Of a stretch of 12,628 nt of DNA, positions 5,115 through 11,997 are shown piece after piece. The DNA comes from Halobacteriales archaeon QH_10_70_21 (GTDB lineage Archaea > Halobacteriota > Halobacteria > Halobacteriales > Haloarculaceae): assembly GCA_003021325.1 (NCBI GenBank), contig PXQM01000149.1:1-12628 (forward strand). The letters are read 5' to 3'. Numbering within the stretch: the stretch's first letter is position 1; each line of letters starts with the position of its first letter. The notes below the pieces were generated by a model that worked only from the letters and a program-made list of their open reading frames with translations, was not told the DNA's origin and searched no databases. Made by a program: the position numbers and the translations under genes.

Positions 5115-5399
5115 ATGGAGCGGACTGTCACGGTAGTACCGGAAGCGGGTTTACACGCGCGTCCGGCGTCGGAGTTCGTCCAGACGGCGAACGAGTTCGA
5201 CTCGGAACTGTCGGTCGGGCGTCCGGACGACGGCGAGGACGAGTTGGTCAGTGCGAACAGCATGCTCGCCGTGACCGGTCTGAACGTCCGACACGGGGAG
5301 TCGGTGCGCATCGTCGCCGACGGCCCCGACGCTGCCGATGCCCTCGACGCGCTGGCGGCGGTACTGACGACGCCGGTCGAGGAGACGGAGGGTGGGTGA
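5115..5399 (+). CDS. ptsH: Phosphocarrier protein HPr
   Basis: HPr carries phosphate from enzyme I to EIIA-type proteins in the cytoplasm. The 94-residue product has the standard length and the active-site sequence VVPEAGLHARPAS, with phospho-His at residue 14, followed by the conserved Arg-Pro. The region around S49 (SANSMLAVTGL) corresponds to the classical Ser-46 segment. HPr kinase is not seen in the window. The start could be ATG 5109 (adding Met-Gly), but 5115 fits the TATA spacing and the usual N-terminus MERTVTV. The stop overlaps the proposed ptsI start (GTGA), so the two are one transcript. The nearby DHA kinase, with a lone EIIA-type DhaM, is the obvious phosphate acceptor. Confidence 0.93.
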   Translation: MERTVTVVPEAGLHARPASEFVQTANEFDSELSVGRPDDGEDELVSANSMLAVTGLNVRHGESVRIVADGPDAADALDALAAVLTTPVEETEGG

Positions 5400-7093
5400 C
5401 GGTGCGAACGGTCACCGGTATCGGGAGCACGCCGCTCTCTGGCGTCGGAATCGCCCGCTGGTACCGGCCGGACGCGGAGCTCACACTCCCGGAACGGCCG
5501 CCCACAGACCAGGTCGACGCAGAGGCCCAGCGGGCGCGGGTCGAGGCGGCCAGGGACGCGGTCCGGGACGCGCTCGAACGCGCACGGGACCGGACCGAAG
5601 AGCGCGTCGGCGAGGAGGAGGCCGCCATCTTCGACGCCCACCAGCAGTTCCTCGACGACCCCCAACTCGTCGGAGATATCGAGGACGCAATCGCGGCCGG
5701 AACCCCTGCTCCCCACGCCGTCGTCGAGGGGTTCGACGAGGCCATCGCGACCGTCGAGGGGATGGACGGCCCGATGGCCGACCGCGCCGACGACCTGCGC
5801 GACGTCCGGGACCGGCTCCTCCGCGAGTTGCTCGACGTCGAGTCCGTCGACCTCTCGACGCTGCCGACCGGGACCGTACTCCTGGCCGAGCGGCTGACGC
5901 CGAGCGACACGGCCGGACTGGACCCCGGGGCCGTCGCCGGTATCGCGACCGCGAGGGGGGGCCGAACCTCCCACGCCGCCATCATCGCGCGGTCGCTGGC
6001 GATTCCGGCGGTCGTCGGCGCCGGCGAGGCGCTCCTCGGGATTCCCGAGGGGAGCGAGGTCCTCGTGGACGGCGAGGCCGGCGAGGTCGTCGTCGACCCC
6101 GGGGAGCGCCGTCGACGCGAGGCCGGCGGTGCCGACGCCCCGGTTCGGGCCGAGCGAGTGACGACGGCCGACGGCCGGGGAATCGAGGTGGCGGCCAACG
6201 TCGGTAGCATCGCGGAACTGGACCCTGCCGCAGCGCGAGGCGCGGACGGCGTCGGCCTCTTCCGGACGGAGTTCCTGTTCCTCGACCGCGGGGACCCGCC
6301 GACCGAGGACGAACAGTACGAGGCCGTCACGGAGGCTCTGGCGTCGTTCCCGGACGGCCGGGTCGTCGTCCGGACGCTGGACATCGGCGGTGACAAGGCG
6401 GTCCCCTATCTCGACCTGCCGGCCGAGTCCAACCCGTTCCTCGGCCGGCGCGGGGTCCGGCTCTCGCTGGACGAGCACGCCGACCTGTTCGGGGTGCAAC
6501 TGCGGGCGCTCCTGCGGGCGGCCGCGAGCGAGGAGGGGGCCGACCTGGCGGTCATGTTCCCGATGGTCACCCGTATCGAGGAGGTCGAGGCCGCCCTCGA
6601 CCGCGTCGAGTCGGTCGCCGACGCCCTCGAGGACGAGGACATCGAGTACGCGGTGCCCGACCTCGGTGCGATGGTCGAGACCCCGGCCGCCGTCTCGCTC
6701 GCCGGGGAGCTGGCGGCGCGACTCGACTTCCTGAGCATCGGCACCAATGACCTCACCCAGTACGTGATGGCCGCCGACCGGGAGAACGACGCCGTTGCGG
6801 ACCTCCACGACCCGCTCCATCCGGCGGTCCTGCGGGCCATCGACCGGACGGTCCGGGGCGCAGACGACGGGGACGCCCCGGTCGGCATGTGCGGCGAGAT
6901 AGCCGGCGACCCGGCGCTGACGGAACTGCTCGTCGGACTCGGGCTGGACGAACTCAGCATGAGCGCGGTGACCGTCCCCGCGGTCAAGCAGCGAGTCGCA
7001 GACACGGACACCGAGACGGCGGGGAAACTCGCCGCCGAGGCGCTGGACTGCAGCACCCGCGGGACGGTCCGGGACGTGCTCGATTTGTCCTGA
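5396..7093 (+). CDS. ptsI: Phosphoenolpyruvate-protein phosphotransferase (PTS enzyme I)
   Basis: Enzyme I takes phosphate from phosphoenolpyruvate and passes it to HPr. The product has 565 residues, normal for the family. It contains the N-terminal HPr-binding helical region (about 40-150), the phosphohistidine site at H193 (GGRTSHAAIIARS), the PEP-binding barrel with GADGVGLFRTEFLFLDR (about 282-298), VVRTLDIGGDK (about 324-334), VMFPMV (386-391) and GTNDLTQYVMAADR (449-462), and the catalytic Cys at 499 (GMCGEIAGDP). I chose GTG 5396, which overlaps the ptsH stop by four bases; GTG 5402 is an alternative, and a GGAGGG at 5387-5392 could serve either. The frame stays open upstream to 4817, but that stretch overlaps ptsH and has no family pattern. 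It ends 115 bp from the convergent dhaM stop. Confidence 0.95.
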   Translation: MTVRTVTGIGSTPLSGVGIARWYRPDAELTLPERPPTDQVDAEAQRARVEAARDAVRDALERARDRTEERVGEEEAAIFDAHQQFLDDPQLVGDIEDAIAAGTPAPHAVVEGFDEAIATVEGMDGPMADRADDLRDVRDRLLRELLDVESVDLSTLPTGTVLLAERLTPSDTAGLDPGAVAGIATARGGRTSHAAIIARSLAIPAVVGAGEALLGIPEGSEVLVDGEAGEVVVDPGERRRREAGGADAPVRAERVTTADGRGIEVAANVGSIAELDPAAARGADGVGLFRTEFLFLDRGDPPTEDEQYEAVTEALASFPDGRVVVRTLDIGGDKAVPYLDLPAESNPFLGRRGVRLSLDEHADLFGVQLRALLRAAASEEGADLAVMFPMVTRIEEVEAALDRVESVADALEDEDIEYAVPDLGAMVETPAAVSLAGELAARLDFLSIGTNDLTQYVMAADRENDAVADLHDPLHPAVLRAIDRTVRGADDGDAPVGMCGEIAGDPALTELLVGLGLDELSMSAVTVPAVKQRVADTDTETAGKLAAEALDCSTRGTVRDVLDLS

Positions 7094-7189
7094 CGGGGAC
7101 GTCACGGCCCCGTCCGAGCGTCGGCGACCCCGCCGGACGAGTGCCGCGAAGCGATTGTCCAGCCGCCAGGAGTCGTTCCCGGCGGCCGT

Positions 7190-7206
7190 CCCGGGGAAGC
7201 CCCGGG
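7190..7206. terminator. GC-rich hairpin between the convergent ptsI and dhaM genes
   Basis: CCCGGGG / CCCCGGG (7190-7196 with 7200-7206) is a perfect 7-bp stem around a 3-nt loop in the 115-bp convergent gap, two bases beyond the dhaM stop codon. Archaeal termination mainly uses T-runs, which are absent here, so this may be a 3'-end structure rather than a terminator. Confidence 0.3.
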
Positions 7207-7208
7207 CG

Positions 7209-7589
7209 CTACAGTTTCTCGACCTCGCGGGCCGCTTCCGCCTGGTCGCGGACGGCCTCGGGGGTCGCGGACGGGCTGGTCGCGGCGACGGCGGCGTTGA
7301 CCGCCCCCTCGAGGACGGGCGCGTCGGCGATGACGGCCTCGACGTCGCTCATCTCGATGGCGACCTCGGCGTTCATCACGGCGCTGCCCAGGTCGACCAG
7401 CACGACGACGCCGTCGCCGTCGTCGGCCGTCTCGAGTGCGGCCTCGATGTCGTCGGGGACGGTCCCGATGCCGCCCTGGCCGTCGCCCCCGACCGCCTCG
7501 ATTCGCGTGTCGCCGCCCATCTCGGCGGCGACCTCGCCGATGCCGTCCGCCGCCCGTGCGCTGTGGGAGACGACGACGAGTCCGACCAT
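7209..7589 (-). CDS. dhaM: DHA kinase phosphotransfer subunit DhaM (EIIA-Man-like)
   Basis: DhaM passes phosphate from HPr to ADP bound in DhaL. The 126-residue protein is one EIIA domain of the mannose type: the active His is H9 (VVVSHSARAADG), followed by the strand-loop patterns GTVPDDIEAAL and VVVLVDLGSAVMNAEVA. Unlike the E. coli protein, it has no fused HPr and EI-like domains, so it depends on separate PtsH and PtsI. Its ATG overlaps the dhaL stop by one base (TGATG), making it the last gene of dhaKLM. It faces ptsI tail to tail. The C-terminal 25 residues are Ala/Glu-rich. Confidence 0.93.
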   Translation of the reverse strand: MVGLVVVSHSARAADGIGEVAAEMGGDTRIEAVGGDGQGGIGTVPDDIEAALETADDGDGVVVLVDLGSAVMNAEVAIEMSDVEAVIADAPVLEGAVNAAVAATSPSATPEAVRDQAEAAREVEKL

Positions 7590-8293
7590 CAGTCCTCTGT
7601 GGCCTCCTCGTCGGGGATGGTCGGCGACGTAGCGTCGACCGAGGCCGGGACCTCGGCGTCCATGTGTTCCCGGGCGGTCGCCAGCAGCGTCTCCAGGATG
7701 AAGAGCGTGCTCGTCGCACCCGGGTCCTGGTGGCCGACCGACCGCCAGCCGAGATACGACGCACGCCCCTTGCTCGCACGGATCGGGACGGTGAACTCGA
7801 CGCCGCGTTCGGCCGCGTCGACTGCCTTGGCGAGCGCCTCAAGCGGCGGCAACTCGTCCGTCTCGATGGATTTCTTGAACGTGTGGACCGCGGGCGTCAG
7901 CGCGTCGACCATCGTCTGGTCGCCGACCCGGGCGTCGCCGCGGTCCGTGACCTTCTCGAGGTAGGTCTCCGCGAACGCGACGGCGCTCTCGGGGGTGATG
8001 CCGTCCTCGATTTCGGTGCTGGCGAACACCAGCGAGCCGCCGTAGAGCGGGCCGGAGGCGCCGCCCACCTCCGACATGAGCGTCTTCCCGGTCGTCTTCA
8101 CGACCGTCGCCGGCTCGGGGTCCGCCAGGTCCTCGACCTCGTCTGCGGCTTTCGCCCACCCGCGGGCCATGTTCCCCCCGTGGTCGGCGTCGCCGATGGC
8201 CGAGTCCAGCCGGGTCAGGTGGTCGCGTTCGGCCTCGATGCGCTCGGCGACGTTCCGCACGGCAGCGACGACCGCCAGCCCGACCTCGCTCAT
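7589..8293 (-). CDS. dhaL: DHA kinase ADP-binding subunit DhaL
   Basis: DhaL holds ADP as a tightly bound cofactor that DhaM rephosphorylates, and it transfers phosphate to DHA on DhaK. The 234-residue protein has the Mg-binding acidic cluster at D30, D35 and D37 (RLDSAIGDADHGGNM), the nucleotide loop GGASGPLYGG (77-86) and a C-terminal substrate-side segment (SKGRASYLGWRSVGHQDPGA) typical of the family. The start at ATG 8293 overlaps the dhaK stop by four bases (ATGA). The open frame extends upstream to 8707 but only as a shadow of dhaK. It is slightly longer than the usual 210 residues because of a polar C-terminal tail. Confidence 0.94.
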   Translation of the reverse strand: MSEVGLAVVAAVRNVAERIEAERDHLTRLDSAIGDADHGGNMARGWAKAADEVEDLADPEPATVVKTTGKTLMSEVGGASGPLYGGSLVFASTEIEDGITPESAVAFAETYLEKVTDRGDARVGDQTMVDALTPAVHTFKKSIETDELPPLEALAKAVDAAERGVEFTVPIRASKGRASYLGWRSVGHQDPGATSTLFILETLLATAREHMDAEVPASVDATSPTIPDEEATED

Positions 8294-9288
8294 TGCACCG
8301 TCAGTGCAGGTGTGTCGGCCGACGCACCCAGTAGCGTCTTCAGTTCGTCGTCGACGGCGCAGACGGTCACCGAACAGCCCGCCATGTCCAGCGAGGTCAT
8401 GTAGTCGCCGACCCAGGCGTCCCACGTCTCGATGCCGTGCTCGCCCAGGCGCTCCTGCAGCTTCCGGTTGACGACGAACAGCTCCATCTCCGGCGTACCG
8501 CCCATCCCGTTGACGATAGTGACGACCTCCTGTCCCTCGCTCACCCCGAGGTCGTCTAACACCGTCCCGGTCAGTTCCTCGGTGATCTCGTCGGCGCTCA
8601 TCGTCCCCGTCCGTTCGGTGCCCGGTTCGCCGTGAATGCCGATGCCGAGTTCGATCTCGTCGTCGCCGAGGTCGAATGTCGGTTCGCCCTTCTCCGGGGT
8701 GACACACGACGTCAGCGCCATCCCCATCGTCCCGACGTTGTCGACGACCTTCTGGCCGACCCGCTGGACCTCCTCGAGGTCGGCACCCTCGGCCGCTTTC
8801 GCACCGGCTGCCTTGTGGACCAGGATGGTGCCACAGACGCCGCGCCGGCCAGAGGTGTACAGGGAGTCCTCGACGGCGACGTCGTCGTTGACCACGACGG
8901 TTTCGACCTCGACGCCCTCCATCTCGGCCAGCTCGATGGCGGTCTCGAAGTTCATCACGTCGCCCTCGTAGTTCTTGATGACGGCGAGGACCCCCTCCCC
9001 ACCGTCGCAGGCGCCTATCAGCTCCTCGAACTCGTCGGCCGTCGGCGAGGAGAACACGTCACCGGCGGCCGCACCGTCGAGCATCCCGTCGCCGATGTAG
9101 CCGCCGTGTGTCGGTTCGTGTCCGCTCCCGCCGCCGCTGACGACGCCCACCTTCCCGTCCAGCGGGGCATCGTCACGGACGAGAACCTGCGTGTCCGGCA
9201 GGCGCCGGAGGTGGTTCGGATACGCTGCTACCATTCCCTCGAGCATCTCGTCGACGACATCGTCCGGGTCATTTATCAGCTTCTTCAT
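8290..9288 (-). CDS. dhaK: Dihydroxyacetone kinase substrate-binding subunit DhaK
   Basis: DhaK binds dihydroxyacetone covalently and presents it to the ATP/ADP subunit DhaL, giving DHA phosphate for glycolysis/gluconeogenesis. The 332-residue protein has the substrate loop GGGSGHEPTHGGY (about 52-64, with H57), KNYEGD (about 105-110, with D110) and the covalent-binding His at about H219 (GIGIHGEPG). The length is normal. It is the first gene of dhaKLM, and ATG 9288 lies about 30 bp after a TATA-like element. The end overlaps dhaL by four bases. Haloarchaea meet DHA as an overflow product of other halophiles and as an intermediate of glycerol use, which fits this operon. Confidence 0.95.
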   Translation of the reverse strand: MKKLINDPDDVVDEMLEGMVAAYPNHLRRLPDTQVLVRDDAPLDGKVGVVSGGGSGHEPTHGGYIGDGMLDGAAAGDVFSSPTADEFEELIGACDGGEGVLAVIKNYEGDVMNFETAIELAEMEGVEVETVVVNDDVAVEDSLYTSGRRGVCGTILVHKAAGAKAAEGADLEEVQRVGQKVVDNVGTMGMALTSCVTPEKGEPTFDLGDDEIELGIGIHGEPGTERTGTMSADEITEELTGTVLDDLGVSEGQEVVTIVNGMGGTPEMELFVVNRKLQERLGEHGIETWDAWVGDYMTSLDMAGCSVTVCAVDDELKTLLGASADTPALTVQ

Positions 9289-9694
9289 GGTACGGATTCA
9301 CATAGACCCGGGAGAAGATAAAGATTCAGCCGCGGACCGTTCGCCGGGCGGACAGGTTCGTCCCTGGCCGGCCGTGTCGGCGAGACTCGCCGTCAGCCAC
9401 GCGTGTCTGCTCGCCGAACACTGGCCGGGGAGCCGCGTTATCTCTCCCCGGACGGACGCCCGCGTCGACTGCTCGTCGCATCGAAGCGTCGGAGTACCGG
9501 ATTTTCTCACCCTCGAACAGTATGTGTCGAATGACTAACCGCCGGGAGCGGTGGGTGTCCCTATGTCGGTCGTGACGGACACGGGGCCGTGTATCACCGG
9601 CCCGAGGTCCGTTCGACCGCCGGGAGGTCCGAGGCGGCCGCAGGGAACTGTCTCACGAAAGATACTCATACGATTAATCTGGTGGAACTAACCG
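9289..9694. other. 406-bp divergent intergenic region
   Basis: No frame in this stretch shows a protein-family or membrane pattern. It contains the dhaK promoter at one end and the promoter of the membrane protein at the other. A short inverted repeat, GTGTCC (9555-9560) with GGACAC (9577-9582), lies in the middle. A regulator binding site for dhaKLM is possible, but none is recognisable. Confidence 0.55.
9316..9323 (-). promoter_or_regulatory. TATA box of dhaKLM
   Basis: On the minus strand CTTTATCT is centred about 31 bp upstream of ATG 9288, predicting a transcript with a leader of only a few bases. It is the strongest AT-rich element in the upstream region. Confidence 0.5.
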
Positions 9695-10126
9695 ATGGCC
9701 TCCGGAAACGCGCTCGTCCTCGTTCCCATCCTGTGGGTCGTCGTGACGGTCGGGTGGGCCCCGATGCTGCTCTCCGAGCGCCTGCGGGATATCTGTGGCC
9801 GGTGGCCCACCGGTCGAGTCGCCCTGAACTACCCCCTTTTCGCCACCGCCGTCGTCGGCGCGCACGTCGTGACGTTTCTGGCGGTCGGCGTCCGGTTGCC
9901 CGCCGGCAGTCCGCTCCTACCGACGTGGGCCTTCGGGTCGACGCTCCTCGTCTCGGTCGTCGGGTGGCTGCTCGTGACCGTCGTTCTCCCGGCGACCCGC
10001 GACGTGGTCCTCCCCGACGGGAGCCGACTGCTTCTCGCGGTCGGCGCGGTCTGGTACGGCGTTATCGTCAGCGTCGTGTTCGCGGTGCTTGCGCTGGTGT
10101 TGTTCGCGCTGTTCTTCCCGGGATAG
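9695..10126 (+). CDS. Four-segment integral membrane protein, unknown function
   Basis: The 143-residue protein has four clear hydrophobic segments: about 5-24 (ALVLVPILWVVVTVGWAPML), 43-64 (LNYPLFATAVVGAHVVTFLA), 78-97 (AFGSTLLVSVVGWLLVTVVL) and 113-141 (LLLAVGAVWYGVIVSVVFAV and on). Loops are short, and I see no catalytic or metal-binding cluster and no named family. An AT-rich ACTCATA centred about 27 bp upstream of ATG 9695 supports the start. It is followed by a 127-bp gap and a gene with its own TATA box, so it is probably monocistronic. Confidence 0.8.
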   Translation: MASGNALVLVPILWVVVTVGWAPMLLSERLRDICGRWPTGRVALNYPLFATAVVGAHVVTFLAVGVRLPAGSPLLPTWAFGSTLLVSVVGWLLVTVVLPATRDVVLPDGSRLLLAVGAVWYGVIVSVVFAVLALVLFALFFPG

Positions 10127-10223
10127 GGACGTTTCGGGTCGGACGCATCACCTGCGGTGAGACACCCGTGTCTCGCGTCACGCGTCGGCGGTCGGCATCC
10201 GGTTGCGGCCGCAGACGAAGGAC

Positions 10224-10230
10224 CCATATC
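10224..10230 (+). promoter_or_regulatory. TATA box upstream of the OB-like membrane protein
   Basis: CCATATC is centred 27 bp before ATG 10254. This supports the inner start over an upstream ATG at 10203, which lies before the box. Confidence 0.5.
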
Positions 10231-10253
10231 CGTCGCCGTGCGATGTCGCCTCG

Positions 10254-10772
10254 ATGACCGCGTCGCCCGAACGGTCGGTCCCCTGGCGCAGAGCGGCGGC
10301 GATGACGCTGCTGCTCGTCGCGCTCGGCGGCATGCTCGTGTACGGCGGCACCATCTCGCCGGACGCGGGCGAGCGACACTACCCGGGCGACGAGGAGGTC
10401 GCCCCGAGCCCCGGTGCATACGTCGGGGAGCGCGTGACGGTCAGCGGCACCGCCGTCGGAACCGACCCGCTCCGTATCGAGGTGGTCAGCGACACCGGCG
10501 AGACGGTCACGCTGGCGGTCCGGGGCACCGACGCCGGCGCGACCGAGGGCGACCACGTCAGCGTCTTCGGAACGCTCCAGGACGACGCCACCGTCGACGC
10601 GAAACGCGCCATCGTCAGAGAACCCTGGGAACTCCGGTACATGTACGTCGTCTCCTTCCTTGCCGGCCTCTGGGTGCTGGGCCGGACCCTCGGACACTGG
10701 CGCCTCGACGCCGGGCGGCTGGCGTTCGTGCCTCGCGACGGGTCGTCTTCCGGGGAGGGTCGCGATGCCTGA
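10254..10772 (+). CDS. Membrane-anchored protein with OB-fold-like extracellular domain
   Basis: The 172-residue protein has a membrane segment at about 15-31 (AAMTLLLVALGGMLVYGG), a beta-rich domain at about 48-122 and a second membrane segment at about 129-144 (YMYVVSFLAGLWVLG). The domain repeats the pattern G-x-x-V-x-V-x-G-x (YVGERVTVSGTAVGTDPLRI; EGDHVSVFGTLQDDATVDAK), which suggests an OB-like barrel, but I cannot name a family. ATG 10254 is chosen because of the TATA spacing. The 3' end overlaps the next gene by 8 bp, so the two are cotranscribed. Function is unknown; the pairing suggests a shared envelope-related role. Confidence 0.75.
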   Translation: MTASPERSVPWRRAAAMTLLLVALGGMLVYGGTISPDAGERHYPGDEEVAPSPGAYVGERVTVSGTAVGTDPLRIEVVSDTGETVTLAVRGTDAGATEGDHVSVFGTLQDDATVDAKRAIVREPWELRYMYVVSFLAGLWVLGRTLGHWRLDAGRLAFVPRDGSSSGEGRDA

Positions 10773-11283
10773 CGTGCTGACGCACGTGCTGGTCGGCTAC
10801 GTCGTCGGGTCGCTCCTCGCAGCCCGGCGCGAAGGGGGCGGCCCGGCCGACGTGACCCTCGTGATGGCCGGTGCGCTCTCGCCGGATTTCGTGAAAATCA
10901 AGCTCCTCGTTCCCGACGTCGTTGTCGGGAGCGCACTCGGCGTCCCGTTCTCGTGGGCGCCGTTGCACGCCATCGGCGGGACGATAATCGTCGCGCTTGC
11001 CTCCGGCCTGCTCGTTACCAGCGAGCGCCGCCGTGCGACGGTCGTCCTCGTCGCCCTGGGTGCAGTGACGCACCTCTTTCTGGACGGCCTGCTGCTGAAA
11101 CCGAGCGGCTACGCTGGGCCGTTCTTCGTGCCGTTCAGCGTCTACCGGCCGCCCGCAGGGATGCTCTATCTGAGCAGCGACCGGTGGATGGCGCCCGTCG
11201 CCGCGACCGCTGCAGCGACCGTCTGGGCGTGGAAACGGTACCGGCGCCGTCGACCCCGAACCGAGCGACCGGGCGACGCGTAA
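10765..11283 (+). CDS. Membrane-bound metal-dependent hydrolase (DUF457/YdjM-like)
   Basis: The 172-residue membrane protein fits the DUF457/YdjM group of predicted membrane-bound metal-dependent hydrolases. Putative metal ligands are spread as in that group: H7 (MPDVLTHVLVGY), D41 (ALSPDF), H68 (PLHAIGG) and H103/D107 (THLFLDGLL). Hydrophobic segments lie at about 8-20, 66-85, 92-110 and 142-155, followed by a basic tail. ATG 10765 overlaps the preceding stop by 8 bp, and a GGGGAGGG stretch just upstream can act as ribosome binding site, so translation is probably coupled. The substrate is unknown; some relatives are named for LexA regulation in bacteria, which says nothing about function here. 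Confidence 0.78.
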   Translation: MPDVLTHVLVGYVVGSLLAARREGGGPADVTLVMAGALSPDFVKIKLLVPDVVVGSALGVPFSWAPLHAIGGTIIVALASGLLVTSERRRATVVLVALGAVTHLFLDGLLLKPSGYAGPFFVPFSVYRPPAGMLYLSSDRWMAPVAATAAATVWAWKRYRRRRPRTERPGDA

Positions 11284-11333
11284 CCGAGACGCCGTCGCAC
11301 GGGTCGTGAAGGGGGACGGGAGTAGTCGCGCCG

Positions 11334-11726
11334 TCAGTTCAGCTCCCTGTCTATCTCGTCGACATCGGTGGTATCACTCTCGAGCAGTTCCTCGAGCTCC
11401 TCTTCGAGCTCCTGCTCGCTGAGGGACCCCTCGAGGTACTCGGACCGGACGTCGTCGACGCCACCGTCCCCCGAGGAGGGGTCCTCGTCCCAGCGGTCGG
11501 CGTCGTCGAAGGACTGCTCCTCGTCCTTCGCGCCGGTCCACCCTGCGTACAGCTGTGCGACCGCGTAGCCGACCCCCAGCGCCAGGAGGACGAGGAAGGC
11601 ACCCGAGACGGCCCGGCCGGCCCACCTGGCGGCGAAGCTCCACACCTGGCCGGCGAACAGGAGGGCCAACAGTGTCCCGGCGACGACGAGTCCGAGGCTG
11701 GCCGAGTCCTTGTCGATGGTCGCCAT
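11334..11726 (-). CDS. Two-segment membrane protein with SHOCT-like C-terminal motif
   Basis: The 130-residue protein has two hydrophobic segments, about 10-29 (SLGLVVAGTLLALLFAGQVW) and 40-60 (VSGAFLVLLALGVGYAVAQL), a very acidic linker, and a C-terminal helix pair SEYLEGSLSEQELEEELEEL that resembles the SHOCT motif (Tyr, Gly-x-Ile/Leu-Ser/Thr, acidic helix) found at the ends of many haloarchaeal membrane proteins. ATG 11726 is the last start before the first membrane segment; the frame is open further upstream, but that part has no pattern. It is convergent with the hydrolase gene, 50 bp away. Function is unknown; SHOCT motifs are thought to mediate oligomerisation. Confidence 0.75.
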   Translation of the reverse strand: MATIDKDSASLGLVVAGTLLALLFAGQVWSFAARWAGRAVSGAFLVLLALGVGYAVAQLYAGWTGAKDEEQSFDDADRWDEDPSSGDGGVDDVRSEYLEGSLSEQELEEELEELLESDTTDVDEIDRELN

Positions 11727-11997
11727 TTCGAAACCGTTGGGACAGCAGCGACTTGACCGTTTCGCGGGCCGGGGAGCTGTCGCCACCGCTGGCGGGCGCC
11801 AGGAGGCCGACCCGAGGCAGGGCCACTGCGGCTCGCCACTGTCGGCGGATTCCTCCCGGGCGTGCAGACGCGTCGAGTACTCCGGCCCACGGTCCGGTAC
11901 GCCCTGCGTTCGTCGAGCAGCGTCGAGGGTACTGGGCGCGAACCGCTCCGAAGTTGCCGGCACATCTTTATTGCGATGAATCGGACAACATGCGGAC
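11727..11997. other. Divergent intergenic region
   Basis: Only shadow frames occur here. It holds a clear TATA box for the plus-strand gene; I found no convincing TATA box for the minus-strand gene. Confidence 0.5.
11966..11972 (+). promoter_or_regulatory. TATA box of the secreted protein gene
   Basis: CTTTATT is centred 29 bp before ATG 11998, typical of a transcript with almost no leader. Confidence 0.55.

Noticed and set aside
4817..5395. Upstream extension of the ptsI frame
   Set aside because: It overlaps ptsH, is Arg/Gly/Pro-rich with no family similarity, and the GTGA overlap gives a start with normal enzyme I length.
4820..7105. 761-codon open frame on the minus strand, antisense to ptsHI
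   Set aside because: It is a by-product of high third-position GC opposite ptsH and ptsI, has no domain or membrane pattern, and lies opposite proven active-site codons.
8632..9321. 229-codon plus-strand frame opposite dhaK
   Set aside because: Shadow frame; dhaK has all substrate-binding motifs on the other strand.
9555..9582. GTGTCC...GGACAC inverted repeat as a dhaKLM operator
   Set aside because: Six-bp arms with a 16-bp spacer are expected by chance in GC-rich DNA and lie about 270 bp from the dhaK start; mentioned only in the intergenic entry.
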